Of a stretch of 64,000 nt of DNA, positions 25,514 through 33,358 are shown piece by piece. Below the pieces are notes generated by a model, which had not been told where the DNA came from, searched no databases, and was given only the letters and a program-made list of their open reading frames with translations. The stretch's first letter is position 1. Each line of letters begins with the position of its first letter. The translations under genes and the position numbers were made by a program. Origin of the DNA: Palsa-1392 sp963819975 (lineage in GTDB: Bacteria; Verrucomicrobiota; Verrucomicrobiia; Chthoniobacterales; UBA10450); NCBI GenBank assembly GCA_963819975.1, contig CAWFYE010000003.1, positions 1 through 64,000 on the forward strand. Reading direction: 5' to 3'.

Positions 25514-27613
25514 ATGGCCAAGCCTTCACCAGGGGATCTTCGGAATTTTGCCATCGTGGGTCATGCGTCGTCGGGCAAGACGACGCTGAGCGAGGCGATG
25601 CTGGCGTGCGCGGGGGTGATCGGGCGGATGGGCAACATCGCGCAGGGCTCTACGGTTTCGGATTATCACGTGAGCGAGAAGCAGCACCAGATTTCCACCC
25701 AGACTTCGCTTCTCCATTGCTCGTGGATGGAGAAGAAGCTGAACATCCTCGACACGCCGGGTTATCTCGACTTCATGAGCGAAGCGCTCGCGGCCGTGCA
25801 CGTGGCGGATTTCGCGCTCGTGGTGGTGCACGCGCAACACGGCATCGGCGTGGGCACGGAACGGGTGTGGAATTGCGCGAGCGACTGCGGCATCCCGAAG
25901 GTGATCGTGGTCAACGCGGTGGACAAACAGAACGGCCACTTCGACGAAGTGCTGGCCGACGCGCGCGCCCACTACGGGCCGAAGGTCTTTCCGTTGAACG
26001 TGCCGATCAATCCCGGGCCGAACTTCAACCAGGTGCTCGACGTCCTGCGCAACGAGGTCGTGACCTATGAAACCGATGGGCGCGGGAAGTTTCGCGAGGA
26101 GCCGGCGTCGGGCGAATGGAAGGAGCGCGTCACCCAACTGCATCGTGAATTGATCGAACTGATCGCGGAATCGGACGACGACTTGCTGAACAAATTTTTC
26201 GAGCAAGGCTCGCTCTCGGAGGAAGAATTGCGGGCGGACATACACGCCGCGGTGCAAAAGCAGGCGTTGATCCCGCTCTTCTGCACCTCGGCGACTTCGA
26301 ACGTCGGGGTTGCGCGTTTGCTCGATTTTATTGCGAAATACGGTTCCTCACCGGTCGATCACGAGAAGGTCGATGCAGAAGACGCGCGCAGCGGTGCCGA
26401 GGTCGAAGTGGGACTCGGCGGCACTGAGCCGGTGCTGCAGGTCTTCAAGACGATGAACGAAGAACACTTCGGCGAGCTTTCGTTCTTCCGGATTTATGCC
26501 GGCCAGATCAAGACCGGCGGCGACGCGTTCAACGCCAACCGCAACATCACAGAACGCATCGGGCAGGTTTTTCTGCTCAACGGCCAGACGCGCGAGACGG
26601 TGTCACATCTTGGCGCGGGCGACATTGGCGCGACCGTGAAACTCAAGAACACGCACACCGGCGACACGCTTTGCGGGTCGAATCATCCCATAAAGCTGCC
26701 CGTGCCGGAATATCCGCGCCCGAACATTCACGCCGCCCTGGAACCCGAGGCGAAAGGTGAAGAGGACAAAATGGCGGCGGGGCTCGCCACCCTCCACAAC
26801 GAAGATCCGGCGTTTCTTTTTCGCGCCGATCCCGAGTTGCACCAGACGATCGTTTCCGCGCAGGGCGAGCTGCATCTGGAAGTGATCGCGGAACGACTGC
26901 GGCGGCGGTTCCACCTTCATTTCAACCTGATCGAGCCGCGGGTGCCGTATCGCGAAACCATTCGAGGGCGGGCCGAGCACAGGTATCGGCACAAGAAGCA
27001 AACCGGCGGCGCGGGGCAATTCGCGGAAGTCGAGCTCAAGCTCGCGCCCGCGCCGCGCGATTCCGGGATTGCGTTCAGCGAATCACTTTCCGGCCAGTGT
27101 GTGGACCGCGTCTTCGTGCCGTCGGTCGAGCGTGGGATCGAGAACGCGTGCGCGGAAGGAATTCTCGCCGGCTGTCGGGTGGTGGACGTGGAGGCGAATT
27201 TTTTCGACGGCAAGATGCACCCGGTGGACTCGAAGGACATCGCCTTCCAGGTCGCGGGCTACTGGGCGTTCAAAGAAGCGTTCCTGAAAGCGCGGCCCTG
27301 TCTGCTCGAGCCGATCAACTCGGTCGAGGTCCGGATTCCCGAAGATTGCATGGGCAAAGTGGTGGGCGATCTCTCGAGCCGTCGCGGGAGAATCGTCGGC
27401 ACGGATGTGGATGGACAATTTCAGATCGTGCGGGCGGAGGTTCCCGCGATGGAACTTTACCGCTACGCGAGCATTCTGCGGTCGCTCACGGGCGGACGCG
27501 GCGTTCACTCGGAGGAATTCAGCCGCTACGAACAGATGCCGCACGAGATCGAGCAGCGGGTGATCGAGGCAGCGAGAAAGGCGCGAGCCGGCAACGGCGG
27601 CGCGGGGGGCTGA
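25514..27613 (+). CDS. Elongation factor G paralogue (EF-G-like GTPase)
   Basis: 699 residues, full length for EF-G. G1 is GHASSGKTT (16-24), G3 DTPG, and domains II-V are recognisable (FGELSFFRIYAGQIKTGG; GELHLEVIAERLRRRF; the KKQTGGAGQFAEVELKL stretch; and EDCMGKVVGDLSSRRGRI). The G4 motif is NAVD in VIVVNAVDKQ rather than the canonical NKxD, so the usual lysine is Ala. That and its isolated position, with no rpsL, rpsG or tuf nearby, mark it as a paralogue rather than the housekeeping factor. Such EF-G-like proteins may act in ribosome recycling or stress. Its last ~495 bp are repeated almost exactly at 30850-31345. Confidence 0.9.
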   Translation: MAKPSPGDLRNFAIVGHASSGKTTLSEAMLACAGVIGRMGNIAQGSTVSDYHVSEKQHQISTQTSLLHCSWMEKKLNILDTPGYLDFMSEALAAVHVADFALVVVHAQHGIGVGTERVWNCASDCGIPKVIVVNAVDKQNGHFDEVLADARAHYGPKVFPLNVPINPGPNFNQVLDVLRNEVVTYETDGRGKFREEPASGEWKERVTQLHRELIELIAESDDDLLNKFFEQGSLSEEELRADIHAAVQKQALIPLFCTSATSNVGVARLLDFIAKYGSSPVDHEKVDAEDARSGAEVEVGLGGTEPVLQVFKTMNEEHFGELSFFRIYAGQIKTGGDAFNANRNITERIGQVFLLNGQTRETVSHLGAGDIGATVKLKNTHTGDTLCGSNHPIKLPVPEYPRPNIHAALEPEAKGEEDKMAAGLATLHNEDPAFLFRADPELHQTIVSAQGELHLEVIAERLRRRFHLHFNLIEPRVPYRETIRGRAEHRYRHKKQTGGAGQFAEVELKLAPAPRDSGIAFSESLSGQCVDRVFVPSVERGIENACAEGILAGCRVVDVEANFFDGKMHPVDSKDIAFQVAGYWAFKEAFLKARPCLLEPINSVEVRIPEDCMGKVVGDLSSRRGRIVGTDVDGQFQIVRAEVPAMELYRYASILRSLTGGRGVHSEEFSRYEQMPHEIEQRVIEAARKARAGNGGAGG
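27118..27613 (+). repeat. Direct repeat, copy 1 (3' end of the EF-G paralogue)
   Basis: This segment, from GTGCCGTCGGTCGAG to the TGA stop, is repeated at 30847-31345 with only about five visible differences (for example AGATTGC/AGGATTGC, and the GCGAGAAAGG/GCGAAAAAAG region near the end). Similarity stops at the stop codon on one side and a few bases before GTGCCG on the other. Both copies have the same orientation and enclose 3.2 kb. Confidence 0.9.
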
Positions 27614-27785
27614 CATCGCCGGCAGGCGCGCAAAGCCTCGAGGCGCGGCCGCCAACTTCGACTCCGGGGATTCTGTATTGCAGAAGACTGCCTAACGAAT
27701 ACAATGCGGTCAGATTCTGAGCCCGTCTCAGCAAATAACGATTCATCGGTAGCTGGCCTGGTCTGGCGCTTAGTGCGTTTAACTT

Positions 27786-28874
27786 CTAAATAGCCGGCAA
27801 CGCCGCGTCGTCGCGGAGCGCTTTTGTCTTCGTTGACCCAAGCAAGGCCGATTGGATTGCGATTCGAACGCTAAAAACGTGCTCGAATTCGCGAGTGCGG
27901 AATTGTGTCCCGGAAAGGAAGTTGGTCAATGCGCGGACCAGGCGCAGTCCTATGCCAGTTCCGGCAACCGCCGCCTTCCCGTCTGCCATCACGTTGGTAA
28001 TGCAAACAATGATCCGGCCTGGCCGACGCGACGAGCGAGCGGTGAGTCGAGCCCTGCCCGCCCCATGGCGCAGCGCATTGCCCAGGAGGTTGTGCAGGAT
28101 CTGTCGGAGCAATTCGGGATCGGAGTTGCAAGCCAGGCCTGATTGGGCACGCCACTCCAATGTGATGGCGCGTTCGGCAGCTAGTAATGTATAACCCTCG
28201 CGCAGATCATCCAGCAAAGCCGTGAGATCAAGGCGGGCGATCTGCACTTCCAATTTTCCGCCCTCGGCCTTGGCTGCGAGGAGTGAGCGCTCCACCAGTT
28301 GCGAGAGACGGCCGATTTGCTCCTGCATCTCCTCGGAGAGCTCTACCGGCATATCTGGCGCGGCGGATTCCAGCCGCATGCGCAGGAGAGTGAGCGGAGT
28401 GCGCAGCTCATGCGCAACGCGAGCGGAAAACTCCGCCATTTCTCCGTAGGAGCGACCTAGCCGGCCCAGCAGTTCGTTAATGTGCTGAACGAGCAGGGTT
28501 AGTTCCGGGTCCTTTCCCTGGAAGCGCACGCCGCGTTCGAGCGATTGAGAATCGATCGCCGCCAATTCCCGGTTGATCCGGCGAATCGGTCGGACGGACT
28601 GAAGCGCGATGAAGTAGCCGATGCCAAGACTTCCGACCAAGATCGGAACCCCGAGCCACAACCAAACCTTGACCAACTCTCCCAGAATGTCGGCGACCTC
28701 TTCATTCGTATAGCTGCCATGGATCACCCATTCGGCGAACTTAGGATGCGAACGATCCCAGCGATCTTTGCGGAGCTCTTCGTCCAGGTGCTGGTGCGCA
28801 CTGAGGACAAGCACGGCGGCCAGGGCGAGAACCGAGAACGCATACCATAGCGCGACTTTCAGCCGGAAGTTCAA
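27786..28874 (-). CDS. Sensor histidine kinase of an OmpR-type two-component system
   Basis: 362 residues. An N-terminal helix (VALWYAFSVLALAAVLVLSA), a short periplasmic domain of about 45 residues, and a second helix (VWLWLGVPILVGSLGIGYFI) lead to HAMP (SVRPIRRINRELAAID). The phosphoacceptor is H155 in ARVAHELRTPLTLL; the N box is HNLLGNALRHG and the G box GTGIGLRLV. The DxGxG acid-rich box is weak (VMADGKAAVAGTGIG). The periplasmic domain is too small to name a signal. Its start overlaps the stop of the response regulator by 4 bp (ATGA), so regulator and kinase are translationally coupled. Confidence 0.9.
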   Translation of the reverse strand: MNFRLKVALWYAFSVLALAAVLVLSAHQHLDEELRKDRWDRSHPKFAEWVIHGSYTNEEVADILGELVKVWLWLGVPILVGSLGIGYFIALQSVRPIRRINRELAAIDSQSLERGVRFQGKDPELTLLVQHINELLGRLGRSYGEMAEFSARVAHELRTPLTLLRMRLESAAPDMPVELSEEMQEQIGRLSQLVERSLLAAKAEGGKLEVQIARLDLTALLDDLREGYTLLAAERAITLEWRAQSGLACNSDPELLRQILHNLLGNALRHGAGRARLTARSSRRPGRIIVCITNVMADGKAAVAGTGIGLRLVRALTNFLSGTQFRTREFEHVFSVRIAIQSALLGSTKTKALRDDAALPAI

Positions 28875-29548
28875 GTGCCTTCCTCTCTGAGGGCGAAGCC
28901 TATTCCGCGTAGCGTCTGAATAAGCGGCTTGCAGCCCGGCAGGTCTACTTTCTTGCGAAGATAGTTCACATAAACGTTGAGCACGTTGGTGCCGGAATCG
29001 AAGTATTGGTCCCAGACCCGCTCGGCCAAAGATGCTTTCGAGACCGGACGCGGCGAGGCCTCCGCCAACACTTCGAGCAAGGAGAACTCGCGATTGGTGA
29101 GCGGTATCTCCCGGCCGGCGCGGCGAGCGACTCGTCCACGGAGGTCGATCTCCAGATCCGCCACCCGCAGGACCATCTCCATCTCGGGCCGCGACCGGCG
29201 CTGAAGGGCTCGGAGCCGGGCAAGGAGTTCCTCCGTGGAGTAAGGCTTCACGATGTAGTCATCCGCTCCCGCATCGAGTCCGCTCACCTTGTCCCGGACT
29301 TCGCCTCGCGCGGTCGCCAGCGGTCCCGGAACCACGCAGCCTGCTGCGCGCGCCACCCGGGTCACACTCACGCCGTCCCGACCTGGCATTGTGATGTCCA
29401 GTACGGCAGCGTCGTAGGCATTTTCCTGCAACAACCAGAGTGCTTCCTCGCCGTCGCCGGTGCCGTCGACCACGTGACCCGCTGCGCGCAGAGCGCTGAC
29501 GACGTGAGCGCGGACCTTCTTGTCATCTTCGGCCACGAGAATTCGCAT
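28871..29548 (-). CDS. OmpR/PhoB-family response regulator
   Basis: 225 residues: receiver domain (acidic pair EDD at 7-9, phosphoacceptor D51 in VLDITMPGRDG, lysine in YIVKPYS) and winged-helix DNA-binding domain (IPLTNREFSLLEVLAEASPR; SGTNVLNVYVNYLRKKVDLP). The conserved SxAR motif reads ATARGE, and the usual hydrophobics before it are degenerate (CVVPGPLATAR), so the switch residue region deserves a look. It heads the operon with the kinase. The adjacent exported rubrerythrin suggests, without proof, redox or metal stress. Confidence 0.9.
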   Translation of the reverse strand: MRILVAEDDKKVRAHVVSALRAAGHVVDGTGDGEEALWLLQENAYDAAVLDITMPGRDGVSVTRVARAAGCVVPGPLATARGEVRDKVSGLDAGADDYIVKPYSTEELLARLRALQRRSRPEMEMVLRVADLEIDLRGRVARRAGREIPLTNREFSLLEVLAEASPRPVSKASLAERVWDQYFDSGTNVLNVYVNYLRKKVDLPGCKPLIQTLRGIGFALREEGT

Positions 29549-29613
29549 TCCGGAAAGGTTAACCGAGGCCGTGCTCTGCCGCGAACACTCACTTCGCCGG
29601 TTAAGGAGTGGTT

Positions 29614-30138
29614 CTAATCATCGTCAGTCTCTTCCCCTTTGGGCCGGGCTTTCGGGGCCAGCGGAACGGCGGTGGAACTCCCGGCAGCGGTGTTGATGCC
29701 GACGCCGTGCTTGTAAACGAGCTGGCCTCCGTAATGTCCCGTCGCTGCCACACAATAACTCGCGCTCAGCGCCACCAGGGCGGCTGCGACCGCCAACGTT
29801 TTTCTGGTGACCGGGAACCGCGATACTCCGGCCGCGCCAATCGCGAGTAGCGCCGCGAGAATGGAGACATTTCTGGTCCGCTCGGCCCACTCCTCATGTT
29901 GGTCGAGGATTTGCTCGGCTTGCTCGGAGATGTTTCCGACTATTTCCTGCTCGTTGCCCCCGGTCCATGTCGCAGCGACAGCCCCGGCAGCTCCGGTTAG
30001 AAGGAGACCGGCGGCAAGCCACGGCAGATGCCAGCGACGCACGAAGACCGCTGCGACCGCCACCATCGTCCCGATGAGGATCAGGACGATGGGGAGGTGA
30101 ACAATGGCGGGGTGAATTGGGCTAGGCATAGGGATCAT
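29614..30138 (-). CDS. DUF2231-type membrane protein
   Basis: About 174 residues from the ATG at 30138 (or 30129). The start MPSPIHPAIVHLPIVLILIG matches the opening of DUF2231 proteins (H-P-x-x-V-H-x-P in the first helix), and three further hydrophobic segments follow. A proline/lysine-rich acidic tail (APKARPKGEETDDD) is probably cytoplasmic. DUF2231 proteins are often found with cytochromes or planctomycete-type haem proteins; no partner of that type is visible here. It lies 11 bp downstream of the rubrerythrin gene on the same strand. Confidence 0.75.
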   Translation of the reverse strand: MIPMPSPIHPAIVHLPIVLILIGTMVAVAAVFVRRWHLPWLAAGLLLTGAAGAVAATWTGGNEQEIVGNISEQAEQILDQHEEWAERTRNVSILAALLAIGAAGVSRFPVTRKTLAVAAALVALSASYCVAATGHYGGQLVYKHGVGINTAAGSSTAVPLAPKARPKGEETDDD

Positions 30139-30149
30139 GGCGAGGATGC

Positions 30150-30770
30150 TCAACTGATCTCCTTGTATTCGTCGCGGCTCTTGCGGCACGAAGGGCACTT
30201 CTTCGCTGGCAACTCAGTCAGTGTCATGCCGCAGACTTGGCAGACGTAATAGTTCACACTGGCATTTTTGCCGAGGGTATCGAGGGCCTGCTGGTAGAGC
30301 TTCGCGTGTTCGGCTTCAGCGGCGGCGGCAAATTGCAGCGTCCGCATCGCCGGAGTAGCGTCGTCCGCTTTCGCGGTCGCGAGGAACTGGGGGTACATCG
30401 TGTCCCGTTCATAGGTCTCGCCCTTGATGGAGGCTTTAAGGTTATCGGCTGTCGTGCCGGGCGTGACCGGCTCCAGCTGGAAGGTCGCGACTGTGCCGCC
30501 GAGTTCAACGATCGTCGTTTTGTGCGTGTTGCGGTGAACCGTCTCAGCCGCAGACGCCGCACGGAAGAGCTTGGCGACTTGCGGGTAGCCTTCGCTTGCC
30601 GCTTTCTCGGCGAAGATCGCGTAGCGGTTGGCCGCGTTGGATTCGCCCTGATAGGCGGTGTTCAGATTTTGCAGGGTTTGCGGAGAGACCTTCGCCTCGG
30701 CGCCTGCCGGTAGGAGCAGGGCCAGGGCGACGGTCGCGATAGTAAGACTGATTGGAGTGATATGTTTCAT
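30150..30770 (-). CDS. Exported rubrerythrin
   Basis: 206 residues. A signal peptide (ISLTIATVALALLLPAGAEA, cleavage after AEA) precedes a four-helix di-iron domain with the ExxR-type motifs AYQGESNAANRYAIF and ASAAETVHRNTHKT, then KGETYERDTMYPQF and AAAEAEHAKLYQQAL. The C-terminal rubredoxin-like site is CQVCGMTL ... CPSCRK. Rubrerythrins detoxify hydrogen peroxide and are usually cytoplasmic, so an exported form is unusual. The DUF2231 gene follows, and both lie between the EF-G direct repeats. Confidence 0.9.
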   Translation of the reverse strand: MKHITPISLTIATVALALLLPAGAEAKVSPQTLQNLNTAYQGESNAANRYAIFAEKAASEGYPQVAKLFRAASAAETVHRNTHKTTIVELGGTVATFQLEPVTPGTTADNLKASIKGETYERDTMYPQFLATAKADDATPAMRTLQFAAAAEAEHAKLYQQALDTLGKNASVNYYVCQVCGMTLTELPAKKCPSCRKSRDEYKEIS

Positions 30771-30846
30771 AATGCGCTCAGCTTAGCGACCGGCGATTAG
30801 AAACAGAGATAGCTGGAGGTTAGACTTTCCTAATTATTGAGCCGCG

Positions 30847-31345
30847 TGTGCCGCCGGTCGAGCGTGGGATCGAGAACGCGTGCGCGGAAGGAATTCTCGC
30901 CGGCTGTCGGGTGGTGGACGTGGAGGCGAATTTTTTCGACGGCAAGATGCACCCGGTGGACTCGAAGGACATCGCCTTCCAGGTCGCGGGCTACTGGGCG
31001 TTCAAAGAAGCGTTCCTGAAAGCGCGGCCCTGTCTGCTCGAGCCGATCAACTCGGTCGAGGTCCGGATTCCCGAGGATTGCATGGGCAAAGTGGTGGGCG
31101 ATCTCTCGAGCCGTCGCGGGAGAATCGTCGGCACGGATGTGGATGGACAATTTCAGATCGTGCGGGCGGAGGTTCCCGCGATGGAACTTTACCGCTACGC
31201 GAGCATTCTGCGGTCGCTCACGGGCGGACGCGGCGTTCACTCGGAGGAATTCAGCCGCTACGAACAGATGCCGCACGAGATCGAGCAGCGGGTGATCGAG
31301 GCAGCGAAAAAAGCGCGAGCTGGCAACGGCGGCGCGGGGGGCTGA
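30847..31345 (+). pseudogene. Duplicated 3' fragment of the EF-G paralogue (direct repeat, copy 2)
   Basis: An open frame from about 30848 encodes 165 residues that are nearly identical to the last 164 residues of the EF-G paralogue at 25514-27613 (ERGIENACAEGILAGCRVVD to KARAGNGGAGG). It lacks the GTPase and domains II-III, has no ribosome binding site, and is most likely untranslated. The few differences are mostly silent, so the duplication is recent or kept similar by recombination. It directly precedes, tail to tail, the receiver-domain gene. Confidence 0.9.
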
Positions 31346-31375
31346 GGTTCACTCGCAGGCGCACCGGGATCTCCG

Positions 31376-31759
31376 TTACTCAAAAAGGTCCGGCTCGGGA
31401 CTATCGGACGGGCGGGGGGTGGCGTCGTAGAGGGCACCGTAGAGTTTGTCCAACTCGACGGGCTTCGCCAAAATCGCGATCACGCCGGAATTGGTCAGCT
31501 GGCCAGCCGGGGCCGCGGCGGTGACGAGGACGATTCGGGCCCCCGGATGTTTCGCCAGGATCATGCGCGCGGCAGTGGCGCCGTTCAGGCGTGGCAAGGC
31601 GTAATCCAGAAGGACAACATCCGGCTGGAGCCGGCTGTAGGCCTGGATCGCTTCCAGGCCGGACGCAACGACGAGCAAGACTTCGTGCCCGCAACGCTCT
31701 ACCAGCCCGGCCAGGCTGTTCCCGGCGTCTTTCTGGCCGTCGGCGATGAGAACGCGCAT
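31376..31759 (-). CDS. Stand-alone response-regulator receiver domain (CheY-like)
   Basis: 127 residues with no output domain. The phosphoacceptor is in VVLLDYALPRLNG, the switch threonine in IVLVTAAAPA, and the lysine in AILAKPVEL. The N-terminal acidic pair reads IADGQKD, so the second aspartate of the usual DD is Gly, which may weaken Mg2+ binding. No kinase is adjacent on the same strand. An atypical or phosphorylation-weak receiver is possible. Confidence 0.82.
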   Translation of the reverse strand: MRVLIADGQKDAGNSLAGLVERCGHEVLLVVASGLEAIQAYSRLQPDVVLLDYALPRLNGATAARMILAKHPGARIVLVTAAAPAGQLTNSGVIAILAKPVELDKLYGALYDATPRPSDSPEPDLFE

Positions 31760-31776
31760 GCGGGAAGGATGTTCGC

Positions 31777-31806
31777 AAAGCGGAAAACTGAAAGCTGAAA
31801 GCTAAA
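31777..31806 (+). repeat. Purine-rich tract GGAAAACTGAAAGCTGAAAG
   Basis: Tandem-like GCTGAAA heptads. Related tracts occur at 23578-23598 (GGAAAGCTGAAAACTGAAAC), 24834-24846 and 25293-25310. All are intergenic and on the plus strand. Confidence 0.5.
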
Positions 31807-31833
31807 AGGGGAAGAATGAATGGAGCGAGTGGG

Positions 31834-31970
31834 GCGAGCGACATAGACGAAGCCCCGAAAGGGGTGAGGGAGCGGGATGTGACCGAATCAATGGCACCGG
31901 CAAGGGCGAGCGACATGGACGGGGCGCCGCGAGGGTAGCGGTGAGTGAACGGGATGTGAGCGAATCAAGG
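31834..31970 (+). repeat. Two tandem intergenic repeat units with GCGAGCGACAT head
   Basis: Unit 1 begins GCGAGCGACATAGACGAAGC (31834) and unit 2 begins GCGAGCGACATGGACGG (31906), a period of 72 bp. Both end in CGGGATGTGA then (C/G)CGAATCAA(T)GG. Unit 1 contains the inverted repeat CCCCGAAAGGGG. A related element is at 24118-24240. No gene overlaps; an effect on mRNA or a decayed mobile element are both possible. Confidence 0.6.
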
Positions 31971-32181
31971 CAGAAGGGTGAAGTGGCGCCCTTTCGTGGA
32001 GAAATTTTCGACATTCTCTTCGGCCGAACGACCCTGGAAAAAGCTTGACCCGATGCGACGCGAGCAGTGGAGTCGGGTCTTGTCGAAGATCTGAACCAGA
32101 CGGGGATGCTTTACCCTGGGGGCTCCTCTCTATTTCAGACCTGTAGCCGCAGGTAAACCTCCGGGGAACAGGAGAACTGAA

Positions 32182-33330
32182 ATGAAAGATCGGACAGAGC
32201 TCGTTAATCAGAACGCGTCAATCGAGACGAAAATCACCAGGGTCCATTGGCGATGCATTTTGCCAGGGCTGGTGGGTGCGGTTTTCGCCTGCCTGTTATT
32301 TTTACCGACGGTAAAGGCAGTCAGCCCGCCTCCGGATGGAGGTTATGCAAATCAGAACACCGCTGAGGGCGAAGATGCACTTTTCAGTCTAACAACCGGC
32401 TCCCATAACACGGCGATCGGGTTCAATGCGCTTTTTAGTAACACGACCGGGTATGATAATACCGCGATCGGCTACAACGCTCTGCGTGATAGTACTACCG
32501 GCGGCTCCAATGTGGCGATCGGTGCGGGCACGCTTCCCTTGGACACGACCGGGGGCTTGAACACGGCGGTTGGGATACGCGCACTCAATCAAAACACCAC
32601 TGGCCAGGAGAATACGGCGATTGGGTTCGAGGCACTCATAAATAACACCGCAGGCAACCTCAATGTCGGGATCGGCCCGGCTGTCGGTAGTAACCTAACG
32701 ACCGGCAGCGAAAACATCTTCATAGGTCGGGGTGCCGGGTCGACTATTTCCGATGGGTCCAACAACATCGTTATCGGGAGCCCGGGACGACCAGGGGAAT
32801 CCAGCACGATCCGGATCGGTTCTCAGATTCGGAAGACTTTCATCGCGGGCATCTCTGCCTCGGCCGTAAGCGGGACTTCCGTGGTAGTGAGTAATAATGG
32901 GCAACTGGGCGTCGCCCCTTCGTCGGCGCGCTACAAAACAGATCTTAAGTCAATGGGCATCGGGAGCGAGGCGGTCTTCTCGCTTAAACCGGTGACGTTT
33001 CGTTACAAGGAAGATTTGGATCCGAGCGGGGTTCCGCAGTTCGGTCTCGTGGCCGAGGAGGTGGCCAAGGTCGATCCTGACTTGGTTGTGCGCGATGAAC
33101 AAGGCAAGCCATTCACCGTTCGCTACGACGCTGTGAACACGATGTTGCTCAATGAGTTTATCAAGGAGCATCGCGAGGTGCAGGAATTAAAGAAGCTGGT
33201 CTTGGAACAGCAGGCGCAGATCAAGGCGCAAACCGCCGCCCTTGAAACGCAAGCCCGCCAAATCCAGCAGGTGAGCACTCGATTGGAAGCTAGCCTTCCG
33301 GCGTTTGCCGAGGACCGAACTGACGAATAG
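32182..33330 (+). CDS. Surface protein: YadA-like beta-roll repeats plus S74 (endosialidase) chaperone domain
   Basis: 382 residues. An N-terminal membrane segment or signal (CILPGLVGAVFACLLFLP) is followed by repeats of NTAIGFNAL...TTGYDNTAIGYNAL type, the left-handed beta-roll of trimeric adhesin heads (about residues 55-215). Residues about 250-330 (SSARYKTDLKSMGIGSEAVF; PQFGLVAEEVAKVDPDLVV; RYDAVNTMLLNEFIKEH) are a Peptidase_S74 intramolecular chaperone domain, known from phage tail fibres and self-cleaving trimers. A coiled coil ends the protein. AGGAG 7 bp before the ATG supports the start. No phage genes are nearby, so it is probably a cellular adhesin or fibre. Confidence 0.88.
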   Translation: MKDRTELVNQNASIETKITRVHWRCILPGLVGAVFACLLFLPTVKAVSPPPDGGYANQNTAEGEDALFSLTTGSHNTAIGFNALFSNTTGYDNTAIGYNALRDSTTGGSNVAIGAGTLPLDTTGGLNTAVGIRALNQNTTGQENTAIGFEALINNTAGNLNVGIGPAVGSNLTTGSENIFIGRGAGSTISDGSNNIVIGSPGRPGESSTIRIGSQIRKTFIAGISASAVSGTSVVVSNNGQLGVAPSSARYKTDLKSMGIGSEAVFSLKPVTFRYKEDLDPSGVPQFGLVAEEVAKVDPDLVVRDEQGKPFTVRYDAVNTMLLNEFIKEHREVQELKKLVLEQQAQIKAQTAALETQARQIQQVSTRLEASLPAFAEDRTDE

Positions 33331-33358
33331 AGGAACCGATCGGCGGGAGACGCCGCGG

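Larger units (their letters stand above)
31760..32181. other. Long intergenic region with repeats upstream of the surface protein
   Basis: 422 bp. It holds the purine-rich tract (31777-31806), the two GCGAGCGACAT repeats (31834-31970) and a loose inverted repeat GACCCGA ... TCGGGTC (32046-32079). No ORF with natural composition is present. Confidence 0.5.

Noticed and set aside
25526..26257. Long antisense open frames opposite the EF-G paralogue (and a 207-residue frame at 27097-27720)
   Set aside because: They mirror codon bias of the real gene, are Arg/His/Pro-rich and have no natural motifs.
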